From NCBI RefSeq assembly GCF_000422365.1, contig NZ_AULQ01000012.1, forward strand, positions 1 to 64,000: a DNA stretch of 64,000 nucleotides, in the 5' to 3' direction. Both the position numbers and the translations under genes were made by a program. This DNA comes from Mesoflavibacter zeaxanthinifaciens DSM 18436 (GTDB lineage: Bacteria > Bacteroidota > Bacteroidia > Flavobacteriales > Flavobacteriaceae). Below the pieces are notes generated by a model. That model was not told the DNA's origin, ran no database searches, and was given only the letters and a program-made list of their open reading frames with translations. Positions 43,725 through 53,334 of the stretch are shown here, in pieces; within the stretch, counting starts at the first letter, position 1, and each line of letters starts with the position of its first letter.

Positions 43725-43823
43725 AAAAAAAAGAGTCCATTCGCTTTTTCTTCAAAACAGACTCTTTTAATAACTAACTAAACTAACTCAAGTAAAAGAA
43801 AATGAGATAACTCCTTCACTTTT
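43725..43823 (-). ncRNA. Candidate small RNA with own promoter-like box and terminator
   Basis: On the minus strand a CATCTTTG box (43837-43830, near-match to TAnnTTTG) is followed by about 90 bases without an ORF, then a 9-bp stem AAAAGAGTC / GACTCTTTT (43768-43760 with 43737-43729) and U8. Alternatively it is the terminator and trailer of the DUF4197 gene 124 bases upstream. Confidence 0.35.
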
Positions 43824-43891
43824 GCAGTGCAAAGATGTGATAAATTGCTAGTTTAAATGTTACCTTAACATTATGCAATTATTATATAAAG

Positions 43892-44593
43892 TTAGTCTTG
43901 TAGAGCAAAAACCTTTTTTAATAATTCTGTACCTCTAGAGCTAACCTTGTTTCTTATTTCTCCTTCTTCAACAGCAATCATAGTGTAAACACCTTTCAAT
44001 GCTTCGTTAGTAACATAATCTGTTAAGTCTGGATTTACATTGTTAGTAAAAGGTATAGCATTATATTTTGTAATTAAATTAGCCCAAATTTGATCAGCGC
44101 CAACCTTATCAAAACTATTTTTAATCACCGGATTAAATTTGTTGTAAAGCTCAGTTTTAGTTCTGCTTTCTAAGTAATCTGTTGCAGCGGTGTCATTACC
44201 TAACAAAATGTTTTTAGCATCATTAAAAGTAATCCCTTTAACAGCATTAACAAAGATAGGTGTAGCTTCGCTAACAGCATCTTCAGCAGCTCTGTTAAGT
44301 GCTTTAATACCTTCGTCTGCAAGGTTGTCTAAACCAATGTCTCTTAAAGCCTTGTCTACTTTCTGTAACTCTTCAGGTAGTAAAATTTTTACCAATTCGT
44401 TTTTATAAAACCCATCTTTTTGAGTTAGTTTAGAGACTTGTTTGTCTATCCCTAAATCTAAAGCTTGGCGTAAACCATTAGCAATATCTAATTCAGATAC
44501 CGTTCCTCCTTGTGGTAATTGGTTAACAACTTGTTGTAGTTCTGCACAAGAGGTAATAGAAATTAATAATAGTAGAGCAAAAATTCGTTTCAT
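43892..44593 (-). CDS. DUF4197 lipoprotein
   Basis: The 233-residue protein has a lipobox, ITSC, at residues 13-16. The mature protein is mostly helical and matches DUF4197: VSELDIANGLRQALDLGIDK, FYKNELVKILLPEEL, and NDAKNILLGNDTAATDYLE, ending in a basic SSRGTELLKKVF. The family is found in Bacteroidota and Proteobacteria and is uncharacterised. It has a free-standing promoter region containing an interspersed repeat. Confidence 0.88.
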   Translation of the reverse strand: MKRIFALLLLISITSCAELQQVVNQLPQGGTVSELDIANGLRQALDLGIDKQVSKLTQKDGFYKNELVKILLPEELQKVDKALRDIGLDNLADEGIKALNRAAEDAVSEATPIFVNAVKGITFNDAKNILLGNDTAATDYLESRTKTELYNKFNPVIKNSFDKVGADQIWANLITKYNAIPFTNNVNPDLTDYVTNEALKGVYTMIAVEEGEIRNKVSSRGTELLKKVFALQD

Positions 44594-44649
44594 AGTAAAA
44601 TGTTTAGTCGGTAAAGGTACTAATTATTAGGGCAAATATTTTGTTAAAC

Positions 44650-44735
44650 TTACGTTGTCTGCAACGTAAATTCAACAAAATACCACGCTTTCGGCAGTCG
44701 CTTTTTTGTGTTGCATAGGTGCAACAACACAAAAA
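44650..44735. repeat. Interspersed palindromic element with two hairpins
   Basis: Hairpin 1 is TTACGTTG-TCTG-CAACGTAA (44650-44669). Hairpin 2 is TTTTTGTGTTG / CAACACAAAAA (44703-44713, 44725-44735), which can instead form a nested GTTGCA-TAGG-TGCAAC stem. The 183-base DUF4197-purU gap has no gene. Its GC content is above that of the neighbouring intergenic DNA. Confidence 0.55.
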
Positions 44736-44776
44736 GAGCTTCAACAAAGCCTCAATCGTTTTTGCTAGGCTAAGGA

Positions 44777-45625
44777 TTAAGAAAAAATAACAGTCTTATT
44801 GTTAAACACCATAACTTTTCTTTTTAAATGTAGTTTTATAGCGTTAGCTAAAACTATTTTTTCAAGATCTCTTCCTTTGGCAATTAAATCTTCAATAGAA
44901 TGTGTATGAGACACTCGTTCTACATCTTGTTCAATAATTGGACCAGCATCTAAATCTTCAGTCACATAATGGCTTGTTGCACCAATAATTTTAACACCAC
45001 GTTTATAAGCACTATGATAAGGTTTTGCGCCGACAAAAGCAGGTAAAAAAGAGTGATGTATATTTATAATTTTATTAGGATACACATCAATTAATCTATT
45101 AGAAACAATTTGCATATAACGCGCTAAAACAATAAAGTTTACGTTGTGTTTTTTTAACAATTCTAATTGCTTTGTTTCAGCTTCTTCTTTGGTGTCTTTA
45201 GCTACCGGAATATGATAAAACGGTATATTAAAGCTGTCTGCAATTGGTTTTAATGTGTTATGATTGCTAATTATAAACGGGATATTTACATGTAACTCAC
45301 CACTATTATAGCGACCTAAAATATCGTATAAGCAATGATCATATTTAGAAACAAAAATGGCCATATTAGGCAAGTCTTCGGTATCGTAAATGCGCCATTT
45401 CATTTTAAATTTATCGGCTAAAATAGATTTAAAATCAGCTTTAAATGCCATCATGTTAAATTGTTCAAACTCACTTTCTAGACGCATAAAAAATATATCT
45501 TGCTCTCGGTCTACGTGTTGGTCAATGTAAACAATGTTTCCGTTATTGTTAGCTATAAAATTGGTGACAGCTGCAATAATACCAGATTGGTCATTGCAAT
45601 TAATTAAAAGCGTTATTTTAGTCAT
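44777..45625 (-). CDS. purU: Formyltetrahydrofolate deformylase
   Basis: PurU releases formate and tetrahydrofolate from 10-formyl-THF, feeding formate to purine synthesis. The 282-residue protein has an N-terminal ACT domain (MTKITLLINCNDQSGIIAAV) and a C-terminal formyltransferase domain with IINIHHSFLPAFVGAKPYH, ATSHYVTEDLDAGPIIEQ (catalytic Asn/His/Asp set). The length fits the family. Divergent from icmF. Confidence 0.95.
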   Translation of the reverse strand: MTKITLLINCNDQSGIIAAVTNFIANNNGNIVYIDQHVDREQDIFFMRLESEFEQFNMMAFKADFKSILADKFKMKWRIYDTEDLPNMAIFVSKYDHCLYDILGRYNSGELHVNIPFIISNHNTLKPIADSFNIPFYHIPVAKDTKEEAETKQLELLKKHNVNFIVLARYMQIVSNRLIDVYPNKIINIHHSFLPAFVGAKPYHSAYKRGVKIIGATSHYVTEDLDAGPIIEQDVERVSHTHSIEDLIAKGRDLEKIVLANAIKLHLKRKVMVFNNKTVIFS

Positions 45626-45771
45626 TGATAACTCGTATAGTTGGTTAACTAAATTACTATAAATGAGGCTAAAAAAAATCTTTATTTATTCTTTTAGAAT
45701 ATTTTAATTTTAATCGCAATTTTTTTGAATTATCCGTAAATTGCAGCTCATAAAAAGATAGATTTTTACGA

Positions 45772-48700
45772 ATGGAACAAATCGCACCATACAAACCAAA
45801 ACATAAAGTACGTATCGTAACCGCAGCATCACTTTTTGATGGACACGATGCATCTATAAATATCATGCGCCGTATTATACAATCTACCGGCGTAGAAGTT
45901 ATTCACTTAGGTCATGACCGTAGTGTAGAAGAAGTTGTAAACACTGCTATTCAAGAAGATGTAAATGCTATTGCCTTAACATCTTATCAAGGTGGTCATA
46001 ACGAGTATTTTAAATACATGTACGACCTTTTAAATGAAAAAGACGCTGGACACATCAAAATATTTGGTGGTGGAGGCGGAGTAATTCTTCCTTCAGAAAT
46101 TAAAGAATTAATGGATTACGGTATTACACGTATCTACTCGCCAGACGATGGTCGTGAGCTAGGATTACAAGGTATGATTAATGATCTTGTGAAGCAATCG
46201 GACTTTGCAATAGGAGATAAGCTGGATGTAAAAGTTGAAGATTTAGCAAAGAAAAACCCAAAAGATTTAGCGCGAGTAATTTCTTCTGCCGAGAATTTCC
46301 CAGAAGTAGCTAAAAATACTTTAGATCAAATACATAATAAAAATAAAACATCAAAAACACCAGTTTTAGGAATTACCGGTACTGGTGGCGCAGGAAAATC
46401 TAGTTTGGTAGACGAGCTTGTTAGACGTTTTTTAATCGATTTTCCTGAAAAAACTATTGGTTTAATTTCAGTAGATCCATCAAAACGTAAAACAGGTGGC
46501 GCATTGTTAGGTGATCGTATTCGTATGAATGCTATTAATTCACCACGTGTGTATATGCGTAGTTTGGCAACGCGTCAATCTAACTTAGCTTTATCAAAAT
46601 ATGTTAATGAAGCGGTTGAGGTTTTAAAAGCTGCCGAATACGATTTAATTATTTTAGAAACGTCTGGTATTGGTCAATCTGATACCGAAATTATAGAACA
46701 TTCTAATGTTTCTCTTTACGTGATGACGCCAGAATTTGGTGCTGCAACACAGCTAGAAAAGATTGATATGCTTGACTTTGCAGACTTAGTAGCTATCAAT
46801 AAGTTTGATAAAAGAGGCGCGTTAGATGCTTTAAGAGATGTGCGTAAACAATACATGCGTAACAATAACCTTTGGGACATTCCACAAGATAAATTGCCTG
46901 TTTTCGGGACTATCGCATCGCAGTTTAATGATCCAGGAATGAATACGTTGTACAAAACGGTAATGGATAAGTTAGTTGAAAACACTAAAGCCGATTTAAA
47001 TTCGACATTTGAAATTACAGATCAAATGAGTGAGAAGGTTTTTGTTATTCCACCAAACCGTACGCGTTATTTATCAGAAATAGCAGAAAGTAATCGTGCT
47101 TATGATAATACTGCAGAAGTTCAAGTTGAAGTCGCTCAAAAATTATATGGAATTTATAAGACTTTAGAGTCTGTTTTAGATAAAACACCAGAATTGGATA
47201 AATCTGGAATTTCTTCAGAATCAATATCTATAGATTCTTCAGAAAATAAGGACTTCATTAAAATGCTTATCGCAGAATTTGACCGTGTCAAACTAAACTT
47301 AGATCCATACAATTGGGAAGTCATCACAGGTTGGGAAGACAAAGTAAACAAATACAAAGCACCAATTTATAGCTTTAAAGTTCGTGATAAAGAAATAAAG
47401 ATTGAAACGCATACCGAGTCGCTTTCGCATTTACAAATTCCAAAAGTAGCGTTGCCTAAGTATCAAGCTTGGGGCGATATTTTAAAATGGACGTTACAAG
47501 AAAATGTACCAGGAGAATTCCCATATACATCTGGATTATATCCGTTTAAACGTAAAGGCGAAGATCCAGCACGTATGTTTGCTGGCGAAGGTGGACCAGA
47601 ACGTACCAATAAGCGTTTTCATTATGTAAGTCAAGGTATGCCAGCAAAGCGTTTATCTACAGCTTTTGATAGTGTAACCCTTTATGGTAACGATCCAGAT
47701 TTACGTCCAGATATTTATGGTAAAATTGGTAATGCAGGTGTAAGCATTTGCTGTTTAGACGATGCTAAAAAACTGTATTCAGGATTTAATTTAGCAGATG
47801 TAAAAACATCGGTAAGTATGACTATTAATGGTCCTGCACCAATGTTGTTAGGCTTTTTTATGAATGCTGCAATAGACCAACAATGTGAGATTTACATTAA
47901 AGAAAATGGTCTTGAAAAAGACGTTGAAACTAAAATAGCTAAGATTTACAAAGATAAAGGTGTAGAACGACCACAATATCACGGAGATTTACCGGAAGGT
48001 AACGACGGTTTAGGGTTAATGTTATTAGGTGTTACTGGTGATCAAGTATTACCAGAAGCGGTTTATAACGATATTAAAATCAAAACCATCGCTCAAGTAA
48101 GAGGAACCGTACAAGCCGATATTTTAAAAGAAGATCAAGCTCAAAATACGTGTATATTCTCAACTGAGTTTGCATTACGTTTAATGGGTGATGTGCAAGA
48201 GTATTTTATAGATAATAATGTGCGTAACTTCTATTCGGTATCTATTTCTGGTTACCATATTGCAGAAGCAGGAGCCAACCCAATTACACAGTTAGCGTTG
48301 ACATTATCTAATGGATTCACTTATGTGGAATATTATTTAAGTCGCGGTATGGACATCAATAAGTTTGGACCAAACTTATCCTTCTTTTTCTCAAACGGAA
48401 TCGATCCAGAATACGCTGTAATTGGTCGTGTAGCAAGACGTATTTGGGCAAAAGCTTTAAAAAACAAATACGGCGCTAATGCTAGAGCGCAAATGTTAAA
48501 ATATCACATCCAAACATCTGGTCGTAGTTTACACGCGCAAGAGATTGATTTTAATGATATTCGTACAACGTTGCAAGCACTTTACGCGATTTACGATAAC
48601 TGTAACTCGTTGCATACTAATGCATATGATGAAGCGATTACAACGCCAACAGAAGAATCTGTACGTCGTGCTATGGCAATTCAGTTAATTATCAACAAAG

Positions 48701-49194
48701 AATTAGGATTAGCGAAGAATGAAAATCCGTTACAAGGCTCTTTCATTATCGAAGAATTAACCGATTTAGTTGAAGAAGCAGTTTTAGCAGAATTTGATCG
48801 TATTACAGAACGTGGTGGCGTTTTAGGCGCTATGGAAACCATGTACCAACGTAGTAAAATACAGGAAGAAAGTCTGTATTATGAAACGTTGAAGCATAAC
48901 GGAGATTTCCCAATAATTGGTGTAAATACCTTCTTAAGTAGTAAAGGATCGCCAACGGTAATTCCTGCAGAAGTGATTAGAGCAACAGAAGAAGAGAAGC
49001 AAAATCAGATTAAAACTTTAGAAAATCTACACAAAGGAAATGATACTGAAAGCTTGTTAAAAGATCTTCAGCAAAAAGCCATTAACAACGAAAATATTTT
49101 TGAAGCTTTAATGGATGTTTGTAAAGTCTGTAGTTTAGGACAAATTACTTCGGCGTTGTTTGAAGTTGGTGGACAATACAGGAGAAACATGTAA
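45772..49194 (+). CDS. icmF: Fused isobutyryl-CoA mutase IcmF (B12-, GTPase- and mutase domains)
   Basis: The 1140-residue single-chain mutase has an N-terminal B12-binding domain with [16 protein letters not shown] (His25 as lower cobalt ligand) and the FGGGGG loop, a MeaB-like G-protein chaperone domain with P-loop [17 protein letters not shown] near residue 205, and a catalytic TIM-barrel mutase domain from about 560 ([36 protein letters not shown]). It interconverts isobutyryl-CoA and n-butyryl-CoA, with some activity on pivalyl-CoA in homologues. In this phylum such proteins are often labelled methylmalonyl-CoA mutase, but the domain fusion identifies IcmF. Confidence 0.95.
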   Translation: MEQIAPYKPKHKVRIVTAASLFDGHDASINIMRRIIQSTGVEVIHLGHDRSVEEVVNTAIQEDVNAIALTSYQGGHNEYFKYMYDLLNEKDAGHIKIFGGGGGVILPSEIKELMDYGITRIYSPDDGRELGLQGMINDLVKQSDFAIGDKLDVKVEDLAKKNPKDLARVISSAENFPEVAKNTLDQIHNKNKTSKTPVLGITGTGGAGKSSLVDELVRRFLIDFPEKTIGLISVDPSKRKTGGALLGDRIRMNAINSPRVYMRSLATRQSNLALSKYVNEAVEVLKAAEYDLIILETSGIGQSDTEIIEHSNVSLYVMTPEFGAATQLEKIDMLDFADLVAINKFDKRGALDALRDVRKQYMRNNNLWDIPQDKLPVFGTIASQFNDPGMNTLYKTVMDKLVENTKADLNSTFEITDQMSEKVFVIPPNRTRYLSEIAESNRAYDNTAEVQVEVAQKLYGIYKTLESVLDKTPELDKSGISSESISIDSSENKDFIKMLIAEFDRVKLNLDPYNWEVITGWEDKVNKYKAPIYSFKVRDKEIKIETHTESLSHLQIPKVALPKYQAWGDILKWTLQENVPGEFPYTSGLYPFKRKGEDPARMFAGEGGPERTNKRFHYVSQGMPAKRLSTAFDSVTLYGNDPDLRPDIYGKIGNAGVSICCLDDAKKLYSGFNLADVKTSVSMTINGPAPMLLGFFMNAAIDQQCEIYIKENGLEKDVETKIAKIYKDKGVERPQYHGDLPEGNDGLGLMLLGVTGDQVLPEAVYNDIKIKTIAQVRGTVQADILKEDQAQNTCIFSTEFALRLMGDVQEYFIDNNVRNFYSVSISGYHIAEAGANPITQLALTLSNGFTYVEYYLSRGMDINKFGPNLSFFFSNGIDPEYAVIGRVARRIWAKALKNKYGANARAQMLKYHIQTSGRSLHAQEIDFNDIRTTLQALYAIYDNCNSLHTNAYDEAITTPTEESVRRAMAIQLIINKELGLAKNENPLQGSFIIEELTDLVEEAVLAEFDRITERGGVLGAMETMYQRSKIQEESLYYETLKHNGDFPIIGVNTFLSSKGSPTVIPAEVIRATEEEKQNQIKTLENLHKGNDTESLLKDLQQKAINNENIFEALMDVCKVCSLGQITSALFEVGGQYRRNM

Positions 49195-49230
49195 GTAGAT
49201 AGAATTTTAGATACACAATAAAATAAAACT

Positions 49231-49268
49231 AAACACCATAATTACATTTTTAATTATGGTGTTTTTCT
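49231..49268 (+). terminator. icmF terminator
   Basis: The 13-bp stem AACACCATAATTA / TAATTATGGTGTT (49232-49244, 49251-49263) is followed by T-run. Confidence 0.85.
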
Positions 49269-49310
49269 TTATACGTTATTTAATCCCTATTTTCGTAGCA
49301 AATAATAATT

Positions 49311-49928
49311 ATGTCCTTCAAAAAATACCATCCTTTATTAAAAGAATCTTTGGAAACATTAGGTATTGAACAGCCTAATGCTTTTCAGAAAAAAATATTA
49401 CCCATTATAAAAAGTGGCGCAAGTGTGTATGGCATTGGACCAAAAGGATGTGGTAAAACGACCGCTTTAATTATTTCTGTTATTCAAAAATTAAAAGCTG
49501 AAGCTTTTGAAGACTCGCCAAGAGCATTAATTTTGGTAAAGGACAAACAAGAAGCCTTACAATTAAAAGAAAAATTTGAAGCCTTTACAGCAAATACAGA
49601 TTTACGATTGTATTGTGCATATGCCGCTAAAAACTTAGAAACGCAACGCGAAGATATTTATTATGGTGTAGATATTTTGATAGCAACACCAAAACAATTA
49701 AGCAAATTATATCACTTAAATAGTGTGCATACGGGCGAATTAAAACTGTTTGTGGTACATGATGCAGATTTTATAAATAGAGACAACAATCATAATTACA
49801 TTTTAAGATTAACCGAAAGTACACCAAAAGCACAGTTTGTAATTTTCTCTGAAAATTTCAATTCTAAAATAGCAGCGTATCAAGATAGCTTTATGTTTAA
49901 TGCTAGAATGGTGAAGGTGAAATCTTAA
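49311..49928 (+). CDS. Single-domain DEAD-box-like protein lacking helicase C domain
   Basis: The 205-residue protein equals only RecA-like domain 1 of a DEAD-box helicase: Q motif FQKKILP, Walker A YGIGPKGCGKTTAL, and DILIATPKQL (motif Ib). Motif II is VVHDADF, that is HDAD instead of DEAD, so the catalytic Glu is Ala/Asp shifted, and motif III SAT is replaced by FSE. No second domain follows. A full RNA helicase activity is unlikely; it may act as a decoy or RNA-binding partner (inference). It is a separate gene after the icmF terminator. Confidence 0.8.
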   Translation: MSFKKYHPLLKESLETLGIEQPNAFQKKILPIIKSGASVYGIGPKGCGKTTALIISVIQKLKAEAFEDSPRALILVKDKQEALQLKEKFEAFTANTDLRLYCAYAAKNLETQREDIYYGVDILIATPKQLSKLYHLNSVHTGELKLFVVHDADFINRDNNHNYILRLTESTPKAQFVIFSENFNSKIAAYQDSFMFNARMVKVKS

Positions 49929-50005
49929 ATTTTATAATACCTATAACATACTTTCTTTTAATTACCCAATAACTTTGCTAGTTATAATAATTATAAAACA
50001 AAGTT

Positions 50006-50518
50006 ATGACAACATATCCAAAACGATTTTCGCACATTGGTATTACAGTACCAGATATTAATAAAGCTGCAAAATTTTACTCAGAAGTGATGGGTTGGTA
50101 CACCATTATGCCGCCATCTTTAGTAAAAAAAGAAACAGATACCGCTATAGGACAAATGTGTATAGATGTTTTTGGCGACGATTGGGAAACTTTTGAAATC
50201 GCACATTTAGCAACGTCAGACGGTATAGGTGTAGAGCTATTTAGTTTTCCTCACGGTAAAAAAGAAGCACCAGAATTTAATCCATTTAATACAGGTTTGT
50301 TTCATTTTTGTGTGCAAGACCCAGATATTGAAGGTTTAATTGAAAAAATTGTTGCTGCTGGCGGAAAACAACGTATGCCAATTAGAGAATATTATCCAAA
50401 CGATAAGCCTTATAAAATGTGTTATGTAGAAGATCCTTTTGGGATTGTTTTTGAGATTTATACGCACAGTTATGAGTTAACCTATTCGTCTGGTGCTTAT
50501 GCAAATGAAGACAAATAA
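50006..50518 (+). CDS. VOC family (glyoxalase/dioxygenase-like) protein
   Basis: The 170-residue protein has the two beta-alpha-beta modules of the VOC superfamily: FSHIGITVPDINKAAKFYSEV with metal-ligand His11, and LFHFCVQDPDIEGLIEKIV followed by CYVEDPFGIVFEIYTHS (Glu ligand). Members are lactoylglutathione lyases, extradiol dioxygenases or antibiotic-binding proteins; the substrate cannot be told. It overlaps a longer in-frame version of the next gene but precedes its preferred start by 10 bases. Confidence 0.88.
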   Translation: MTTYPKRFSHIGITVPDINKAAKFYSEVMGWYTIMPPSLVKKETDTAIGQMCIDVFGDDWETFEIAHLATSDGIGVELFSFPHGKKEAPEFNPFNTGLFHFCVQDPDIEGLIEKIVAAGGKQRMPIREYYPNDKPYKMCYVEDPFGIVFEIYTHSYELTYSSGAYANEDK

Positions 50519-50528
50519 AAGAGTTAAA

Positions 50529-51614
50529 ATGAAAAGATTATTGATATTATCTCTATTTTTTATCTCGTTTTTTGCTTGTAAAAATGATAAACAAAAAGAG
50601 ACAGAAACTATTGAAACTACAGAATCAATTTCTGAAAATAAGCAAGAGATTATCGAAGTAGCTAGTTTTAAAGGTCAGCAAGTTACAGGAGTAACAGTTA
50701 CAGAAAACGGTCGTTTGTTTGCTAACTTTCCTAGATGGCGCGATACGGTTAAATATTCTGTAGTCGAGGTGTTTGAAGATGGTTCTTTTAAGGCTTACCC
50801 AAGTGATATTTGGAATTTATGGCAACTAGACGATCAGCCAAAAGAGGATCAATTTTTAGGTGTACAATCTGTAGTTGCTTTTGAGGATAAATTATATGTC
50901 TTAGATACGAGAAATCCTAAATTTTCTGGTGTTGTAGATGCGCCAAGAGTGTTTGTATTCAACTTAAAGACTAATACTTTAGAGCAAACTTACAAGTTAG
51001 ATAAAGATAGTTATCATAGCGATTCTTACATTAACGATTTGCGTGTAGATAAGGTAAATAATAAACTATATTTTACAGATTCTGGTCACGCAGGATTAGT
51101 CGCTTTAGATTTAAACACAGGAAAAAGTACCCGAATTTTAGATAACCACAAAAGTACAACAGCGGAAGTCTCTGAGCTTACTTTTGATAACACCGTTTGG
51201 AAAAATACAGTACATTCTGACGGAATAGCGTTTGACCCAAAAAAGCAACGCTTATTTTACCACGCGCTAACAGGTTACAGTTTATATTCTATTCCAGTAA
51301 GTAGTTTCAATTTAAAAGATAAAGCCAAAATTGAAGCTTCTGTAACATTAGAAGTTAAAACTGCAGCACCAGACGGAATGATTTTTGACCAAAAAGGTAA
51401 TCTGTATTATGCCGATTTAGAACACAATAAAATTGATTATATCACACCAAACGGCACTATTAAAACATTAATTGAAGGCGATAAGGTAAAATGGGCAGAT
51501 ACTTTTAGTATTTACAATGGGTATTTATACTACACCAATTCTAGAATTAACGAGGCTTCAGGCGATATAAGTGACTTAAAATTTACTATAAATAAAGTCG
51601 AATTACCAAAATAA
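50529..51614 (+). CDS. Yellow/major royal jelly protein-like lipoprotein
   Basis: I choose ATG 50529 (361 residues), because it gives a clean lipoprotein signal, MKRLLILSLFFISFFACK; the upstream GTG (50493) would add 12 residues overlapping the VOC gene. The mature part is a six-bladed propeller of the L-dopachrome-tautomerase/MRJP type: RLFANFPRWRDTVKYSVVE, YINDLRVDKVNNKLYFTDSG and HSDGIAFDPKKQRLFYHALT. The enzymatic substrate is unknown. It lies 10 bases after the VOC gene and is probably in its operon. Confidence 0.87.
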   Translation: MKRLLILSLFFISFFACKNDKQKETETIETTESISENKQEIIEVASFKGQQVTGVTVTENGRLFANFPRWRDTVKYSVVEVFEDGSFKAYPSDIWNLWQLDDQPKEDQFLGVQSVVAFEDKLYVLDTRNPKFSGVVDAPRVFVFNLKTNTLEQTYKLDKDSYHSDSYINDLRVDKVNNKLYFTDSGHAGLVALDLNTGKSTRILDNHKSTTAEVSELTFDNTVWKNTVHSDGIAFDPKKQRLFYHALTGYSLYSIPVSSFNLKDKAKIEASVTLEVKTAAPDGMIFDQKGNLYYADLEHNKIDYITPNGTIKTLIEGDKVKWADTFSIYNGYLYYTNSRINEASGDISDLKFTINKVELPK

Positions 51615-51654
51615 CGTAAGAATTATGCATCTTTTTTAAAGTTTTATCGTCTAT

Positions 51655-51683
51655 TAAGTGAACCCTAAAAATTTATTCACTTA
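51655..51683. promoter_or_regulatory. Inverted repeat overlapping the metallothionein start
   Basis: TAAGTGAA (51655-51662) and TTCACTTA (51676-51683) are perfect 8-base arms with a 13-base spacer; the second arm includes the A of the ATG. It could be a metal-regulator operator or a translation-control hairpin. Confidence 0.5.
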
Positions 51684-51787
51684 TGAAGACAGATAAATCT
51701 TGTAATTGCAATTGCGAACCATGTAATAACGGAAGATGTGCAGACTGTACTTGTCAAAATTGTACATGTACAAATTGTAATTGTTAA
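51683..51787 (+). CDS. Metallothionein-like Cys-rich peptide
   Basis: The 34-residue product has 11 Cys (positions 7, 9, 11, 14, 19, 22, 24, 27, 29, 32, 34) in CxC and CxxC spacing: MKTDKSCNCNCEPCNNGRC, then ADCTCQNCTCTNCNC. This is the composition of metallothioneins, which chelate Zn, Cd or Cu through Cys thiolates; there is no His or aromatic residue. It has its own inverted repeat upstream and a hairpin terminator (51792-51832). Immediately downstream is a sigma factor with Cys pairs in its tail. Too short for routine gene callers. Confidence 0.75.
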   Translation: MKTDKSCNCNCEPCNNGRCADCTCQNCTCTNCNC

Positions 51788-51791
51788 ACCT

Positions 51792-51836
51792 AAAATCGGC
51801 TTAAGTTTTTTTTGAAAATTTAAGCTGATTTTTTTA
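51792..51836 (+). terminator. Terminator after metallothionein gene
   Basis: AAAATCGGCTTAA / TTAAGCTGATTTT (51792-51804, 51820-51832) pairs with G-T wobble and is followed by T-run. It separates the peptide gene from the sigma factor. Confidence 0.7.
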
Positions 51837-51845
51837 TATTAAAGT

Positions 51846-52385
51846 ATGACTACAAAGCACGTTTGGGATACCTATGCGCATGATATAAAACGCTTTATCT
51901 TAAGTAAAACTAAAGATGAAAGTATTGCAGATGATATTTTGCAAGAGACCTTTATAAAAGTACATACCAAATTACAAACCCTAAAGAATGATGATAAACT
52001 AAAACCATGGTTATTTTCTGTGGCGCGCTATACGCTTATGGACTACTTTAAAACTAAAAAAAATAAAGTAGAGCTAAATGATTTTGAAGTAACAGACACC
52101 TTAGAAAACCATGAGCATACAGAAAAAGATTGCTTAAGAGGTATTTTAGTCAATCTACCTAAAAAATACAGAGAACCTATTTTTTTGTCAGACATTATGG
52201 GTTTAAAACAAAAAGAAGTCGCTAAGCGTTTAAACCTTTCCTTGTCTACCGTAAAATCTCAAATACAACGAGGCAGAAAACAAATAGCACAAGGCTTTAT
52301 GGATTGTTGTGGTTACGAAATGAACAATGATGGTTACTTAGTTGGCGAGTTAAAGGACAAGGACGATTGTAAGATTTGTAATTAA
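51846..52385 (+). CDS. ECF sigma factor (SigZ-like) with Cys-containing tail
   Basis: The 179-residue protein has region 2 (YAHDIKRFILSKTKDESIADD then ILQETFIKV... KPWLFSVARYTLMDYF) and region 4 (LPKKYREPIFLSDIMGLKQK, LSLSTVKSQIQRGRKQI), which place it in the ECF group of SigZ type. The C-terminal 26 residues hold four Cys (154, 155, 175, 178), a layout suited to metal binding or redox sensing. No anti-sigma gene is adjacent; the metallothionein gene is 59 bases upstream. It may control metal or thiol stress genes (inference). Confidence 0.88.
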   Translation: MTTKHVWDTYAHDIKRFILSKTKDESIADDILQETFIKVHTKLQTLKNDDKLKPWLFSVARYTLMDYFKTKKNKVELNDFEVTDTLENHEHTEKDCLRGILVNLPKKYREPIFLSDIMGLKQKEVAKRLNLSLSTVKSQIQRGRKQIAQGFMDCCGYEMNNDGYLVGELKDKDDCKICN

Positions 52386-52777
52386 AGCGTCATCATCCAA
52401 TTACGTTGTAACTTTCTAAATACTCTAAGTTCTTTTTTTAACAACGGAAGAAAGTCTTTACCATTACTATTACATCTTTCTAGTCGTTTACAGTTTCTGT
52501 AAAGTCTATTAGTTAATCGTCTAACAGATGCTGCATGTTTAAGTTTTTTATCAGAATGGCGTTGCAATTCGGCATTAATAATTTCTGGAGCTAGAGATTC
52601 AGATTGTTGCACAATATCTCCAGAAAAATAGATGTTGTTATCCTCTTTTCCATCTTCATATAAATAGGCTAAATCTTGATTTAAATAAGACGAAATACTT
52701 CTAGACAGTGTAAAAATTTGTATAGCCTGTTTGTAAACGGGTAAATCTGATAGGTGTGAAGGGACTTGAGCCGACAT
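52382..52777 (-). CDS. Uncharacterised helical cytoplasmic protein
   Basis: The 131-residue protein starts at ATG 52777 (MSAQVPSHLSDLPVYKQA), chosen over an upstream ATG at 52810 that would add a hydrophobic extra head. It is helical, basic in the last 40 residues (LTNRLYRNCKRLERC), and resembles small four-helix-bundle proteins without clear family membership. Its stop overlaps the sigma-factor stop by 4 bases on the other strand. Function unknown. Confidence 0.62.
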   Translation of the reverse strand: MSAQVPSHLSDLPVYKQAIQIFTLSRSISSYLNQDLAYLYEDGKEDNNIYFSGDIVQQSESLAPEIINAELQRHSDKKLKHAASVRRLTNRLYRNCKRLERCNSNGKDFLPLLKKELRVFRKLQRNWMMTL

Positions 52778-52893
52778 TTTAATTTTTCTTTTTACCAAAA
52801 TTACTAACATGATAACGTTTTCGTCTTTAGATGTTAAAGTAAAAATATATATTTGCTTTAATAATTAAATTATTTTTTAAAAATTCTTTAAAA

Positions 52894-53334
52894 ATGAATA
52901 TAGATAATCTTAACTGGAAGATTTTGAGGTGTTTGCAGCAAAATGCTAGGCAATCTAATGCAGAAATAGGAAGGCAGGTTGGTATAACTTCTCCTGCAGT
53001 TTCTGAACGTATAAAGAAGATGGAAGATTTAGGGATTATTCAAAATCATATTACATTAATATCGCCTTTTGAAGTTGGTTATCAGTTAAAAGCCTTAATT
53101 ACATTACAAGCTTTTATGGGAAAACTAAAACCGTTTTTAGAAAAAGTGAAAACGTTTGATGAAGTTGTTAATTGCTATCGAATTACCGGTAACGAAAACA
53201 TCGTTATGGAAGTAATCTTAAAAAACCAAAAGCACTTAGAGAGTTTTATTGATCAATTAATTGTTTATGGCGAATGTAAAACGCAAATTATCTTATCTCA
53301 TGTGGTAAAAAACAATGCAATAAAAAAGCTTTAG
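52894..53334 (+). CDS. Lrp/AsnC family transcriptional regulator
   Basis: The 146-residue protein has an N-terminal winged helix (NLNWKILRCLQQNARQSNAE with SPAVSERIKKMEDLGII) and a C-terminal RAM domain (ALITLQAFMGKLKPFLEKV... NCYRITGNENIVMEV) that senses amino acids. Lrp-type octamers control amino-acid metabolism or local neighbours. It is convergent with ypdA and overlaps its stop by 4 bases. Confidence 0.92.
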   Translation: MNIDNLNWKILRCLQQNARQSNAEIGRQVGITSPAVSERIKKMEDLGIIQNHITLISPFEVGYQLKALITLQAFMGKLKPFLEKVKTFDEVVNCYRITGNENIVMEVILKNQKHLESFIDQLIVYGECKTQIILSHVVKNNAIKKL

